Of a stretch of DNA of 64,000 nt, positions 12,201-24,783 are shown in pieces. Within the stretch, counting starts at the first letter, position 1; each line of letters starts with the position of its first letter. The translations under genes were made by a program, and so were the position numbers. The DNA is taken from contig CM070640.1 in the NCBI GenBank assembly GCA_036346255.1, positions 34,591,238 through 34,655,237 on the forward strand, written 5' to 3'. The DNA comes from Ampelocalamus luodianensis (Eukaryota > Streptophyta > Magnoliopsida > Poales > Poaceae). Under the pieces are notes generated by a model. That model had not been told where the DNA came from. It ran no database searches and saw only the letters and a list, made by a program, of their open reading frames with translations.

Positions 12201-13346
12201 GACGACACGGCGGAGCGACACGCCGCGAACGAGTTTGCGCACTCTCTCGGTGGGAGCTCGGGAAGTAATGGAGGGTAGGAAGTGGTCTTATGGTGTCCAA
12301 AGAAGGATAAGGGAGCTCGGTAGGGCTTAAGTAGGGAAGAGGCGGAGAAACAAGAGGCGGAGCTTCGGCACCGAGATGCAAGGAAGAAAAGCGGCGAGAC
12401 AAAGAGGTAGATGACGGCGATTACTTCGCACGGGGCATGGGCTAGCAATGGTGATGCGGCCGAGGTGAAGCGCACGAGGAAACCGAGAATGGACGGCGAG
12501 GCGAGGTGGCGCGCATGCATGCCGCCACGCAAGACTCAAAGACTCGAACGAGGTAGGTGACGACCGACAAGAGGGCCCGCTTTGTCGGTAGATGAAATAA
12601 AATGGCGCGAGCCCGAGTCAAGTCGGCGCAAACGGTGGTTTGACTCGACCATTTCACTCCGACCGTTGGATCCGAGATGGACGGTCGAGATTGATGTATG
12701 CATTCGGACAGTCGGTTGCATGCGCGCCGTGGATCGTTCGATCGCATCGGACGGTGATACCATCGAGCGCCGCGGTGCAACTAGTTGGTTCGACCGAGCC
12801 AAGCGGTGCGAGTCGGACTCGAGCCCGAGGTTGGGTCCGAGCAGAAACAATGTTTCGTGTTTGAATAAAAGGGCTGAGTTAGTTTGGGGAATTTTTAGAG
12901 GTAGCTCCTGAGCTCCAAAATTTCAAAATTTTATGGTAGCTACTTGAGACAGAGAGCAACATTTCACAAATTTTCCAGAACTTTTATGCACTGAGAAGTT
13001 CTGCAGAAAATTCACAAGCATGCTGACCTAGGGTTTGACCAGATTTCCAACTAGTTTGACTTGGCCATTTGAAATAGCAAATAAAATCTAAAAATTATGA
13101 AATAATTCAGGGAGGTAGATAGGATGATCAAGATGATAGGAAAAATAATTTCAGAGGATGATCACAAGATTGAAAGCTAAGAATCTGATAACAACAATTT
13201 CCAATCACAAGAATTAGATTCTAAAAATTGGAAGTTGCTAGGGAAAATTTGGAAAACTCCCAAATGATTTGAAGAGACAACAAAAGTTTTTTTTACTCCT
13301 CAAAATTTTACATTGGAAATACAAACCCTAAGTCAGGGCTGTTACA
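9267..13346 (-). mobile_element. Solo LTR H (family C type), TSD ttggg
   Basis: It begins TGTGAGGACC and ends GGCTGTTACA on the plus strand, so it lies in minus orientation. It is flanked by exact 5-bp duplications ttggg (9262-9266, 13347-13351). Its 4080 bp match the C LTRs end to end in layout. No internal domain is present, as expected when two LTRs of one element recombine. It splits the RNaseH of element B (…FTQ before, PDLNLRKRRW after). The interior includes conserved hairpins (9706-9726, about 10566-10589), a codon-like block (10906 leftwards), a donor CACCG/GTGAGT at about 12045, and a GC-rich part (11500-12850) with overlapping open frames that I do not consider genes. Confidence 0.93.
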
Positions 13347-13351
13347 TTGGG

Positions 13352-14674
13352 TGAACAAATACTTCAAACTTTTGTGATCTGAATACACCTCGCAGCGATT
13401 ACCGACTAGGTAATGTCGCCAAATCTTAAGTGCATGGATCACAGCAGCAAGTTCGAAGTCATGGGTTGGGTAATTGAGTTCATGAGGTCTCAATTGTCTC
13501 GATGCGTAGGCCACTACCTTGCCTTCTTGCATTAGAACACACCCGAGTCCTCGACGAGAAGCATTGCAGAAGATGTCGAAACTCTGGTGGACATCGGGGA
13601 GAACGAGAACTGGAGCGGTGGTCAACTGCTTCTTGAGTTCTTGGAAACTCTTCTCGCAATCCACGAACCACGCGAACTACTTGTCCTTCTTGAGCAATTC
13701 AGTCATCGGCATCGCGATCTTGGAGAAGTCCTTGATAAAGTGGCGATAATATCCCGCTAAACCAAGAAAACTCTGCACTTCGGTCACCGACTTGGGCTGA
13801 TCCCAAGAGAGTACATCGCTGACCTTGCTAGAATCCACATCTACGCCTCCCGCTGAAAGAACATGGCCCAAAAATGCTACTTCCTTCAACCAAAACTCGC
13901 ACTTGCTGAACTTCATATACAGCTGGTGCTCACGTAGCTTTCCCAACACAAGCTTTAGGTGCTCAGCGTGTTCTTCATCATTCTTGGAGTAGATAAGAAT
14001 ATCGTTGATGAAGACCACCACAAACTTATCCAAATACTCCATGAAAACTGAGTTCATAAGGTTCATGAACAGGGCAGGAGCATTGGTCAAGCCGAAAGAC
14101 ATGATGGTGTACTCGTACAAACCGTAACGAGTAGAGAAAGCCGTCTTGGGAATATCTTCAGGTTTGATCCTTACTTGATGATATCCCACTCTCAGATCAA
14201 TCTTGGAGAAAACTCGAGCTCCAGTCAATTGATCGAAGAGGTTGTCGATACATGGCAAAGGATACTTGTTCTTTACCATTACTTCATTAAGCGGACGGTA
14301 ATCAACGCGCATGCGCAAAGTATTGTCCTTCTTCTTTACAAAGATTGCTGGACAGCTCCACGGAGATGAGCTAGGGTGAATGAAACCCTTCTCTTGAAGC
14401 TCACTAAGTTGCTTCTTCAACTCCACCAACTCAATCGGAGGCATCCAGTAAGGCCTCTTTGAAATCGGGGCGGTATCGGGCGCCAACTCAATAACGAACT
14501 CAAGGTCTCGAATTGGTGGCATCCTAGGTAATTCTTCGGGGAAGACATCGACGAAGTCACAAACCACAGGGACTTCAAGGATATCTGGAGCTAGCTTCGC
14601 TTCAAGTGCGAAGAGATGGTGTCCTTGCAGCTTCGGTGAAAAAACCAATTCGCTCACTGGAGGGACTGATGAGG
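13352..14674 (-). pseudogene. Element B reverse transcriptase and start of RNaseH
   Basis: Minus-strand frame from 14657 reads VPVVCDFVDVFPEELP, then RT motifs VDYRPLNEVMVKNKYPLP and FSKIDLRVGYHQVRI. The active-site motif is FINDILIYSK where A and E have FIDD, so the first catalytic Asp is Asn. The thumb region LGLAGYYRHFI and the RNaseH start follow (VLPDVHQSFDIFCNASRRGL, later CEVYSDHKSLKYLF). One TAG at 13676-13674 replaces a Lys codon. Almost the whole ~440-codon stretch is otherwise in one frame. It is interrupted at 13347 by solo LTR H and at 14675 by insertion I. It would have copied element RNA to DNA in cytoplasmic particles. Confidence 0.9.
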
Positions 14675-14757
14675 TAGACGATGTCGACGATCAAGACGTC
14701 GATCTTACAAAATGAATAGGAGAGAATAACATGAAAATTCTGGGGAGAGAATGGGAC

Positions 14758-17700
14758 TGTGAGGACCCGGAATATTTAACTAGGAACACTTAACCTCCAA
14801 ATGGTTCTAGTGTTACTAATTAAACATTCTAAGCCTCGATGGACATATGCTTCCCGCACTGCAACATCGTACATCATCACAAAATTACACATCAATTCCA
14901 TACACATACATCACTAAGTTCAACAACGACATACATAAAGTAAAGTTATTACAAAAGAGAGCCGACCGCCAAATAGAACAATATACAAGAATGACAATGA
15001 AGCAAAGCGCCATAAGATGGCTAGAACAAAAGTCGACCAGTTAGCCACACACCCACAAGGCAACCGACCGGGCATAAGCTAGTCGCCCATGCTACCACAA
15101 CACACTCACAAAAGTGAGGCCCTTGAGCTCACCTTCTTCCTCTGCAACAAAACAATTAAGCATAGCATCCGAGTACAAAGATTGTCTTTGTACCCGCAAG
15201 ATCGACGTGTGGAATAGCGGACCTATTCAATAAACTACATGCAAGCTTATTTAGGTGGAGGTCATATGTCTCATTTGCATGAAGCCAACTTTATTTGCAA
15301 TAATGTAGTACCTTTTAAAAGCAAGTTTGCAAATTTATTTTGTTATCAAAGTAATGTAAGTAAGGATACATACAAGTAACCACACAGAAGTGACTATCCC
15401 AATAGTCACCACAACATAGCACTAATCCCGATTCGTACCACCCATCAAGTTTTAATTTTAAAGGTTGTAGTCTAACTCTTGAAAGACCTTGCAAGCGTGT
15501 CCATAACCTAGGACGAGGCTATTCGAATAGTTTTAACCCTGCAGGGGTGTACCAATGTACCCACACTTGCATCGCCTTTAAGCCAAAGCACACTTCCGTA
15601 GGTATGCGGCACGGCTAAGTCCTGAGACGCCCAATATTGTGTATTAACTACGAGCCGCTCGTATGGGTAGAAACACCATACGCTTACATTGCAAGCCGAA
15701 AGACAACAAATCCCATCCCGGGTGAAGTCTTTCGGACACTACAATGCTCCCAACACCATCCCTCCTGCGACCTCCTGCGACCCGGAGCCAATACACGCCA
15801 AAGTACTAAGTCAAGAGAGGTCCCATACCCTCTAGTGTGGTTAGCACGCTAAAATGCTTGGTTTAGTGTAACAAGATGTTCGGTCCTTGTTGACTCAGCA
15901 CCATTCCAAATACACCAAAATCACACCATCATACCATTGTGCCCAAGTCTAAATCATTTTGTTTTCAGTTTTAGTTTTCATAAGTAGACATGGCACAAGA
16001 TGGAAATCATAATACATAATAAGTTTGTGTGATCAAGGTTATCGACAAGTCGATAACCGCCATTTCTACCGGCTAAGCATGGCTAAGCAATTAATTCGCA
16101 ACTACTAAGTGACAAGAGCCCATCCACGAACTCTAAATCACAGCAAGTAACCTAGGCTCATGGTAGTAGAGAATAAACATTTGCTAAGGAAATGCATCTA
16201 CTAGGCCAACTATTAACACAAAATAGCAATGCATACATAGAATTTGTAATCAACATAAATACTTAAAATACTGGGATTAACATGATCAAACTGCTTGCCT
16301 TCTTGCTGTTGCTCAATTTGTTGCGGAGGATCGTTCTCGGGATTACCGCAAATGTCGAATCCTAAGCGAGAGGCAAAAAGAACCAAGAACAACCAATAAG
16401 ACGAGCCACAAATAAACCAATGAGCAGGCAACAATTATCCAAATACGACGAAATTTATACACAAGGTAGAATACAAATATACCTAGTCATAGAAACTGGA
16501 AAAACCTAATTTGGATTTGTGGTGCAAAAGATATTGCCTAAAAACACATTTTCGGCCATAATTAGCACTGTAGCAAAAATATTTTCTAGAAAGATTTTGA
16601 AGCTGAAATTTTTATGGTAGCTACCTACTGGTATATAGGTAACCCATATAAAATTTCAGGTCATTTGGAGTTAAAATGATTTAGTTATGATTTTCCTAAG
16701 ATGCAAAATTAGCATAATGCACTTTCCAGGAACAAAGATATGTTCAAAACTAATTTTACCGTGAAGTATACCAACAGAGGGGTTTTCTAGAATTTATCAT
16801 ATACATTTTGCAGTTACAGAGAATTACTTGTGTATTTTATAAGTCTTCCAGGATTTTCTAAATGCTGAAAATAGGTACTAAATCATTAATCAAGGTTTCT
16901 GTTACAATCTAGGACCTACCATCATTTTTACATTAACATTGGGTTGATAACAAATTTATCAAAGTTGGAATCATTCATTTTGGATATACACAGGGCAAGA
17001 TATGCATTTTCTAACGTTTTATCCATTTTCTGGAATATTCAAAATGACAGAAACCAAGTTATTCCTAGTTATACAATTTTCTGTTACTGGAACATGCTTA
17101 AATCCATTTTTATAATAAGCTAAAGTGATAACATGATTTATTACAGTTGGGATTAACTAAAAAGCAGTTAAAATGAATTAGTTATGAGTTTCTAAAGTTT
17201 TTACATCATTTTCAGTTGATAAACAATTGCTTACCGAAATACAGAACAATCCAATAAAAAGGAAATGACGTGGACAACCCCACAACCCTTGATCTAACAT
17301 CCTACGGCTTACGCGCGCCGAAAATAGCGCACGCGCGCGAACCCAAATGAAACCCACCGTTGGATCAAGATCCAACGGCTCACACGAGTGTATGCAACCG
17401 GACGGTGCGGTTGCTTGGGCCAATCCCAGCCGCAGATCGACAGATGGACGGCCCAGAACGCACCAACAACCGGATTGTCCGATTGCACACACGATCTCAG
17501 CCATTGATCGCAAGATCGACGGCCCAGGGCGACGAGGGGAACCGGATGGTCCGAATGCATGCAAGATCTGGGCCGCAGATCACAAAATGGACGGCGGCTA
17601 TAGATCGAAGTTCAAAAAGAGGTACTGACGAGTGGGACCGCATGTCGCTGACTACGAGTCACGATCGCAACGATTTAACCCACGCAGCGAGCGCAGCATC

Positions 17701-19695
17701 GCCCACAAGTCGGCGACCGCAGAAGGTTTCCGACAGGATTAAGTGCCGACATCTTTATTAATCAATGATTAAGCATTAATGATGTCGGAACAGTGTGGAG
17801 TGAAACAGAGATTGATTTAAGGAGATTGGGCCCACTGGTCAGTGGCTCAATAATAATGATTAAGACACAATTAACGACTAATGATTGGTAATTAATGTGT
17901 CCTAATGATCCGACAGCGGGAGCTTCGTGCGCAAAAACCCGAGTGACTTTGACGGCTTGTCGCCGGCGACTCCGGTCGCGGCGGCGCCCACAAACTATCA
18001 AAATGGGTTCGCAATAGTGTTGCGGTCCCAACGGTGGTGACCTCGCCGGCGGTGGAGGTGCAGAACGCCACGGCCGGAAAACAAAGATGAAGGCCGACAC
18101 GGCAAAACACGAAAGTAGCAAATGCTCATTGCGGTCCAAGGAAGCGAGTGCCATGACTTCTAGGGACTATATAGGAGCTACCTTAACCGAGAGGAGCTTC
18201 AAAGATGGTCGGGGAAGACTTGAACACGATGAAGTCCACCGAGGCGAAGAAGATGAAGTGGGAAATGAGGTTCTTGAGCAAAATGAGTGGAACCAAATCA
18301 TTACCACAGCTTCATTATAGCTCAAAGAGGCTCCAAAAGCAAATAATTGCAAAAGAACCACTTACTGAGGAGAAGAAAGGGGTGAAACCAATGAAAATCT
18401 CCAAACTTAAAATTGAGTGATTCTGTGAATGCAACCCAAAATCAAGTTAGGGGAAATATAAAGGAGGTTGAGGAGTTCAAAAGGGTGCAAGAAATGTTGA
18501 AGATAAACCACTGACGCCAAGGCCGCCATTGGAGCTCTACTGCCAACAATGGTGTTTTGAGGGTGAGAGGTGTTCTTGAGCTCAAATACGAGAGAAGAGC
18601 AAAGTGTGGTGTAAAGGAACACTGTGAGGACCTAGAGGGGCAATTATATAGGGAAGGATTAGGGTTTCACCAAGAACATGAGCCCATGGTGAGCTCGGTT
18701 CATGCTCCGGTTGTAGACCAAGAAAAGATGGGAGCAAGTGAGACTCGGGACAATGGAGGAGAAAGCCTGAGCGCATTAAATGCTCCACAGAGAGACGTTG
18801 ACGAAAGCAACTTTGAGGTGACCCATCAAAGCCACCCACTCAACCTCTCTCTTTCTGCCATTGCCGCCCGCGCGCTCGAAGAAGCAGAGGAGGAAGAAGA
18901 ACAGCGAAAACAAACCACGACCGTTGGATTAAAAATGAACGGTCACGATTTAGCGAGTTCGCCGGACAGTCCGATTGCTCTCAAGGATCTGGACGGTTGG
19001 ATTGAAATCCAACGGTCCCTATTGACCAATGCAACCGGAGGGTCCGAATCGACACACGCGCGCGGGCCGTGCGATTTAGATCTAACGGTTGAGATTCACC
19101 GCGCGCTATAACGAGTGGCTCGGTGCATTTAGTTGACTGGACCGAGTCGGTTGGCTCGAGCCCGAGTCCGACTCGAACCCGAGTAACAGTAAAACCTAGT
19201 TTGACTTTGAAATAAAAACAGAGACTTTGAAAGATTTATTTGGGGTAGCAATTTAACTCCAAAAATTATGAAATTTTTGCAGGAGCTTGCTAACTCAGAT
19301 ATCAACCTTGTGTAAAATTTTCAGAGGTTTTTATACTGTGAATAAATCCCCAAAAATTCTACAAGGCTCTGTTTTAATGTTTGACTAAGAGTCAAACAGG
19401 TTTGACTGCCTCTAAAAATATTCAAACAACTTCTAAAAATTGTGAAATTTTTCAGAGGGGTCACATACCACCACAGAGACTTAGGCAAAATATATCCAGA
19501 GGATGATCATAAGATTTGACAAGATTGTTTTTGGAAGAACAAGATTTGGATCAAAAGACTTGTGACTTTGTACTTCCATAACCTTTTGTACAATACTTGT
19601 TCAGTACACAAAGGAAATACACGATGTAAGAAAAAGTTTTAATTTCTACTCATTTTCTTACATTTGAAACACAAGCCCAAAATTGGGATGTTACA
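14758..19695 (-). repeat. 3' LTR of element A
   Basis: It runs from TGTGAGGACC to GGGATGTTACA (plus strand). In transcript sense it has TATATAA (18650-18644), a donor region at about 18365 (TCAG/TAAGTGG here, CAG/GTAAGT in the other LTR), a 91-nt candidate exon 18272-18182 ending GGTTAAG/GTAGCT, an acceptor at 16362, and the codon-like block 16361-16275. It also has hairpins at 16037-16058 and 15173-15193. The CCGTTGGATC...GATCCAACGG palindrome is at 17357-17378. The numerous small ORFs are not shared in frame with the other LTR, so I annotate none. Confidence 0.95.
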
Positions 19696-19710
19696 ACTCT
19701 CCCCCCCTTA
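19696..19710 (-). other. Polypurine tract of element A
   Basis: Minus-strand TAAGGGGGGGAGAGT ends directly at the 3' LTR start at 19695. It is the same layout as in element B. Confidence 0.88.
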
Positions 19711-19738
19711 CAAGAATCTCGACCCGAGATTCCGTTTA

Positions 19739-21690
19739 CTCGGAGAAGAAAGAAGGAAAATCTGCACGAAGGCGATCTTCTCGCTCCCATGTTGCCTCAT
19801 CTACAGAATGGTTTGACCACTGAACCTTAAGGAACTTGATGGCACGGTTCCTTGTTCTCCGCTCAGATTCCTCAAGAATGCGAACAGGATGCTCGCGGTA
19901 GGTCAAATTCTCCTGCACATCGAGAGTTTCCAACGGAGCTTCCTCAGTCGGGACACGGAGGCACTTCTTCAGGTGCGAAACATGGAACACATCATGCACA
20001 CCCTCAAGTGCACCGGCGGCTCAACTCGTATGCAATCGCTCCAACTCTCTCGACGATACGGTAAGGCCCAACATATCGAGGAGCCGACTTGCCCTTGATG
20101 CCAAAACGCTGATGGCCCTTCAAGGGTGAGACCTTGAGATACACAAAGTCACTGGGCTCAAAGCTCAACTCACGGCGACGACGATCTGCATAGCTCTTTT
20201 ATCCGGGTCGGCCGTGCGCAGATGCTCGCGATCATCGAACTTGACTTTCGCCTCATTGATCGAATCGGGCCGAAAAGCGCCGCCACCGATCTCGACCAGT
20301 TCAATGGGGTTCTCATCTCCTCCCATACAAGGCCTCAAATGGTGCCATGCCAAGACGGCTCAAAGTCGTTGTTGTAGGAGAACTCAAAGAAATGGTAGGC
20401 ATTTCTCCCACTTCTTCCCATAGGAAAGAACACAAGCACGGAGCATATCTTCCAACACTTGGTTGACTCGCTCCGTCGACCATCGATCGAGGATGAAAGG
20501 TCAGATCTTGAAGTGAAGGCGGGTCCCCATAGCCTCTTGCAGACTATGCCAAAACCGCGAGGTGAAAAGTGCACCACGATCAGAAATAATCGTCTTCGGT
20601 ACACCGTGAAGACTCACAATCCTCGAGACATAAAGTTCGGCCAAATGCCCCACACGAAGCTGAGTCTTGACGGGAAGGAAATGTGCCACTTTAGTCAACC
20701 TGTCGATCACGACCCAAATAGCATCATTCCCCTTTGACGAGCGGGGCAAACCGGTGATGAAGTCCATGCCAACGGAATCCCACTTCCATTCTGGCACTGG
20801 CAAAGGTTGAAGAAGACCTGCCGGACGCTGATGCTCGGCCTTCACACGACAGCACACGTCGCACTCGGCAACGAACCTGGCAATCTCGCGCTTCATTCGG
20901 GTCCACCAGAATCTCTGACGAAGATCCTGATACATCTTGGTAGCCCCGGGGTGAATAGACAAAGGAGAATCATGGGCTTCACGGAGAATCAAATCCCGCA
21001 ATTCCATGACCTTAGGAACCACAAGACGCTGCCCAAACCACACAACGCCATGCTCGTCCTCTGAAAAGCACTTGGCTATCCCATCCTTGATGTTCTGTTT
21101 GATCTGGCTCACACCGGCATCTGTCTGCTGTGCCGCCTTAATTTGGCCCACCAAGGTTGGTTGCACAACCAACGAAGCAAGAGAACCGTGCTCGATCAAA
21201 CCCAAATTGAGGCGCTGGAATTCTGAAATGAGGGTAGGCTGCTGCTCTTGGAGCATCAACACGTTGCAATACACCTTCCGACTGAGTGCATCCGCAACGA
21301 CATTGGCCTTGCCCGGATGGTACTGAATACCCATGTCATAGTCCTTGATCAATTCCAACCATCTTCTTTGTCCGAGGTTCGATCCGTTTGGGTGAACAAG
21401 TACTTCAAGCTCTTGTGGTCGGAATACACCTCACAACGGTTACCAATCAGATAATGCCGCCAAATCTTGAGTGCATGGACCACAGCAGCTAACTCCAAGT
21501 CATGAGTAGGATAGTTGAGTTCATGAGGCCTCAACTGCCGCGATGCATAGGCCACAACCTTGCCCTCCTGCATAAGAACACAACCAAGACCCTGACGAGA
21601 AGCATCACAGTAGATATCGAAGCTCTTGTGAACATCAGGGAGAACAAGCATTGAATGAGGTCAACCGATTCTTGAGTTCCCGAAACTCAC
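19739..21690 (-). pseudogene. Element A RNaseH and integrase, frameshifted
   Basis: The longest open piece (21358-20501) covers the RNaseH end (KANVVADALSRK), the zinc finger (LSIHP, CDVCCRVK) and the integrase core. Catalytic MDFITGL and SDRGALFTSRF are intact; the Glu segment lies in another frame near 20480. The upstream RNaseH with the DASRQGLGCVLM motif is at 21651-21349. The downstream tail (YREHPVRILE, IKFLKVQWSNHS, EREDRLRADFPSFF) is at 19999-19739. Frame breaks cluster at 20000-20520, where short words are lost relative to B. All active-site residues I can see are conserved, unlike in B, so the frameshifts may not be real. Confidence 0.88.
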
Positions 21691-21699
21691 ATCACAAGC

Positions 21700-22960
21700 A
21701 AATGACCACTCAAACTTCTTGTCCTTCTTGAGTAGTTCACCATAGGCTTTGCAATCTTGGAGAAATTCTCGATAAAGCGGCGATAGTAGCCACCAAACCA
21801 AGAAAACTCCGCACATCGGTGATGACTTGGTGACCCCAAGATAGCACATCACCGACCTTGCTAGGATCCACACCACACCTCCACTGAAAGAACATGGCCC
21901 AAGAACGCCACTTCCTTCAACCAGAACTCGCACTTGCTGAATTTGGCATACAGCTGGTGTTCACGCAGCTTGCCCAACACAAGCTGAAGATGCTCAGCAT
22001 GTTCTTCTTCACTCTTGGAGTAGATAAGGATATCATCGATGAATACCACCACGAACCTATCCAAATACTCCATGAATACCGAGTTCATAAGATTCATGAA
22101 TAAAGCAGGAGCATTAGTCAACCCAAAAGACATGACGGTGTACTCGTAAAGACCATAACGAGTAGCAAAAGCCGTCTTAGGAATATCCTCGGCCCTGATC
22201 CTGACTTGATGATAGCCCAATCTCAAGTCAATCTTGGAGAAAACTCGTGCTCCGGTCAACTGATCGAAGAGATCATCAATCCGGGGCAAAGGATACTTGT
22301 TCTTTACCGTCACCTCATTGCTTGACGGTAATCAACACACATGCGCAAGGTCTTGTCCTTCTTCTTCACAAAGATAATCGGACAACCCCAAGGAGATGAG
22401 CTAGGACGGATAAAACCCTTCTCTTGCAGCTCACCCGAGCTTGCTTCTTCACTCCTCCAACTCATTAGGAGGCATGCGTCGGCCTCTTAGAAATAGGGGC
22501 GGTACGAGCAAAGAACTCGATTACAAACTCGGATCTCGAGCAGGAGGCATCCTGGCAAATCTTCAGAAAGACGTCCGCGAAGTCACACACAGTGGGGCGC
22601 CGTGAATCTCCAATCATCGCTTTGCTTCAAGGACATAAAGATGGGGCTCTCGCAATCGTGGCGAAACCCAACCTGTTCACTGAAGGATCGTGAGGTAGAC
22701 AATCTTCCCGCACAATCGATTTGCCCCAAGTGTTGGGACAGCCAATCCATGCCAAGAATCACATCCAAGCGCGAGTCGAGTAGAATAAGATTCGCCAAGA
22801 ACCCTACGCTTCGATGTGGATGGGAACATCCCAAGATACTTGGTCGGCTCTCATTTCCAACCCGAGAGCGAATCAAAGATGGAATCCCGTGAGGAACACA
22901 AAGAAGTCCACAATCAACGAAAAGACCTCGAAATAAAAGAATGCGAGGCCCCAGAGTCAA
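21700..22960 (-). pseudogene. Element A protease and reverse transcriptase, frameshifted
   Basis: The RT core reads in one frame from 22313 to about 21870: KNKYPLPRIDDLFDQL, FSKIDLRLGYHQVRI, then the active site FIDDILIYSK with both Asp present. The thumb segment continues in other frames to 21700. Upstream the protease tail (SRLDVILGMDWLSQHLGQID) is readable at about 22790-22700, and DSGASHSFIS with the catalytic DSG lies at about 22960-22930. The 22320-22600 link is full of one- or two-base gaps compared with B and C. The substrate would be the Gag-Pol polyprotein and element RNA. Confidence 0.85.
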
Positions 22961-23089
22961 ATAAAATCAGAGCAGGCGCGATTAACAAGGAGCGTACCCA
23001 ACACCACGCCGGGCGCCTCTGTGCCTCCTCACCGAGATATGGTTGACTCGGCGCTTCCCAAGCCCGGGTCTTCGGGTCGGTGGTGACCA

Positions 23090-24078
23090 CTCCCTTGCCC
23101 GCGTCCTCCATTAGGGCGAGGGCCGCTCGATCTTCTTAGGACAACTACTCGCGTAGTGGCCCTTGTCGTGGCGATAGAAGCGGTGGCGTCGGCCGCGGGT
23201 TACGGAACACCTGCTGTGGGGTCGCAGCGCACGTGGATCGAGTCCACGGCTGCGGAGGACGTGGAGCTGGTGCCAAGGCCTCGCGGTGGTGAAGCCAAAG
23301 AACGGGCCACCGGTGCGAGTCCAACACGGGACGAACGAGGCCACCTGCGCGCATCGGGCCTCCCACTTGCGCTTGCGGGACTCGCCAGCGCTCTCGCCTT
23401 GTGCTCGGCGATGATGGCCTTGTCCACCAAGGTCCGAAGTCGAAGTCCACAATAGAGAGCTTGTCCTGAAGCTCCTCGCACAAACCCTCCATGAACTTTT
23501 CTGCTTGGCCTCATCGGTGGCCACCTCGGCGAGAGCGTACCTCGCCAAATGGTTGAACTCGTGGAGGTACTCGATCACCGATGCGCCCTGTTTGAGCGCA
23601 AGGAACTCCTTCTTCTTGACTTCATCGGTAGGCGGGGACATGGGCCCGACGGAAAGCTGAACGAACTCCTCCCACGACCACGTGTCCGCGGCTGCATGGC
23701 GAGGAAGTTCTCCCACCATGAGAGTGCCGCACCCTCCAACCGATGGGATGCGAAAAGTGCCCGCCTCCTCTCCTCGGCATCGAGCAACGTTGAGCTTCGC
23801 TCAATCGACGCGCTGCCGATCGTCTGCGTCCAAGGGATCTCTGACCGGAGAAGGTAGGAGGTGCGTGCGGAGGAACTCCGCAAGCCCCCACGCGTCCGGT
23901 GCCCACCTCGCATCCAGAGGCACCAGAGGGAGTGGAGGTGTTCTGGCGATAACCTCCAACACCTGCGGTCCTCCGAACGATTGCGTCGATTTGCATGAGG
24001 ACTTCCGCCATGGTCGGAGGAGGGGAAAGCTCCTCATCGGGACTACGGTGATTCCGGCGCCACGAGTCCCACCACCAT
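23090..24078 (-). pseudogene. Element A gag, frameshifted
   Basis: The start is placed at the ATG at 24078-24076 because the sequence before it (tcttagtaaat, cggg) aligns with the start of C gag (tcttagtgaaacagg). Readable segments include the capsid-like WENF and LKQGASVIEYLHEFNHLARY, a Lys/Arg-rich part, and a zinc knuckle tail (DKGHYASSCPKK) at about 23150-23110. The first knuckle cysteines are lost in a frame change. Gag would form the particle that packages element RNA. At least four frame changes are needed to read it through. Confidence 0.8.
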
Positions 24079-24766
24079 CCCGATTTACTAAGACAAGTTA
24101 GATACACCCAAGACCCAAGAGCACAAATCCAAACTTAGTTAAACGACCAAAGAATAGTCACAAGAGAACATGAGACCATAAGTCACCGAATCAACTTCCC
24201 GAAACGACTAACCCGTATGGAAGAACGAGTAATCGTTTGAGAAGACCCAAAATTTCAGAACTAATCTCTAGCTCAAAACAGCCCAAAAATCAAGATATAA
24301 CCACCTAATAGAGTATAGGCATTAGCTAATCTCATATCACTTCTTACCCTTTTATTCCCACAAGTTTTAGTTGTATTTATCTCTCATTTCCTACCCTATT
24401 TAGAACCTTTGAGCTTGCTGTCCGGAAACTGAATGATCGCTGTCCAGATTTCGCATCCAAGCCTCCTAATTGAAATCTTCAACTTCGGAAGCTTCAAAAC
24501 CTTGTAGAGGGCGGCTACCATTTCAATTTGCCAAGCTCATTGGTCCCAAAACCCAATTAATCGATAACGACTATCTTTTGAGAGAAGGAAAGAGGAAAAC
24601 ACTTTTTAAAACTCAAATTAGAGCAAGACGAGAAAAGAAAGCTAAGATAGGTAAGGAATAAAATCCGAGAACTTACTTAAGCTTTCACAAATCATTTGAC
24701 CCTTTGAGAATAAGGTTTTCAAAATATCCTAAGGACGACCAAGCTAGGGGTTTCTACGGTCAGTAT

Positions 24767-24780
24767 GGCTCTGATACCAA
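24767..24780 (-). other. Primer-binding site of element A
   Basis: The minus strand reads TTGGTATCAGAGCC three bases after the 5' LTR end. It is complementary to the 3' end of plant initiator-methionine tRNA, the usual minus-strand primer for this group. Confidence 0.95.
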
Positions 24781-24783
24781 CTT

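Noticed and set aside
14680..14760. CRM LTR start at tgatgagg near 14668
   Set aside because: Element A has a near-identical gtgaggtagac in the same coding context, so this is B coding sequence and not an LTR end.
24767..24780. tRNA-like sequence
   Set aside because: Only the 3' end of an initiator-Met tRNA is matched; this is a primer-binding site, as at 37721 and 51677.
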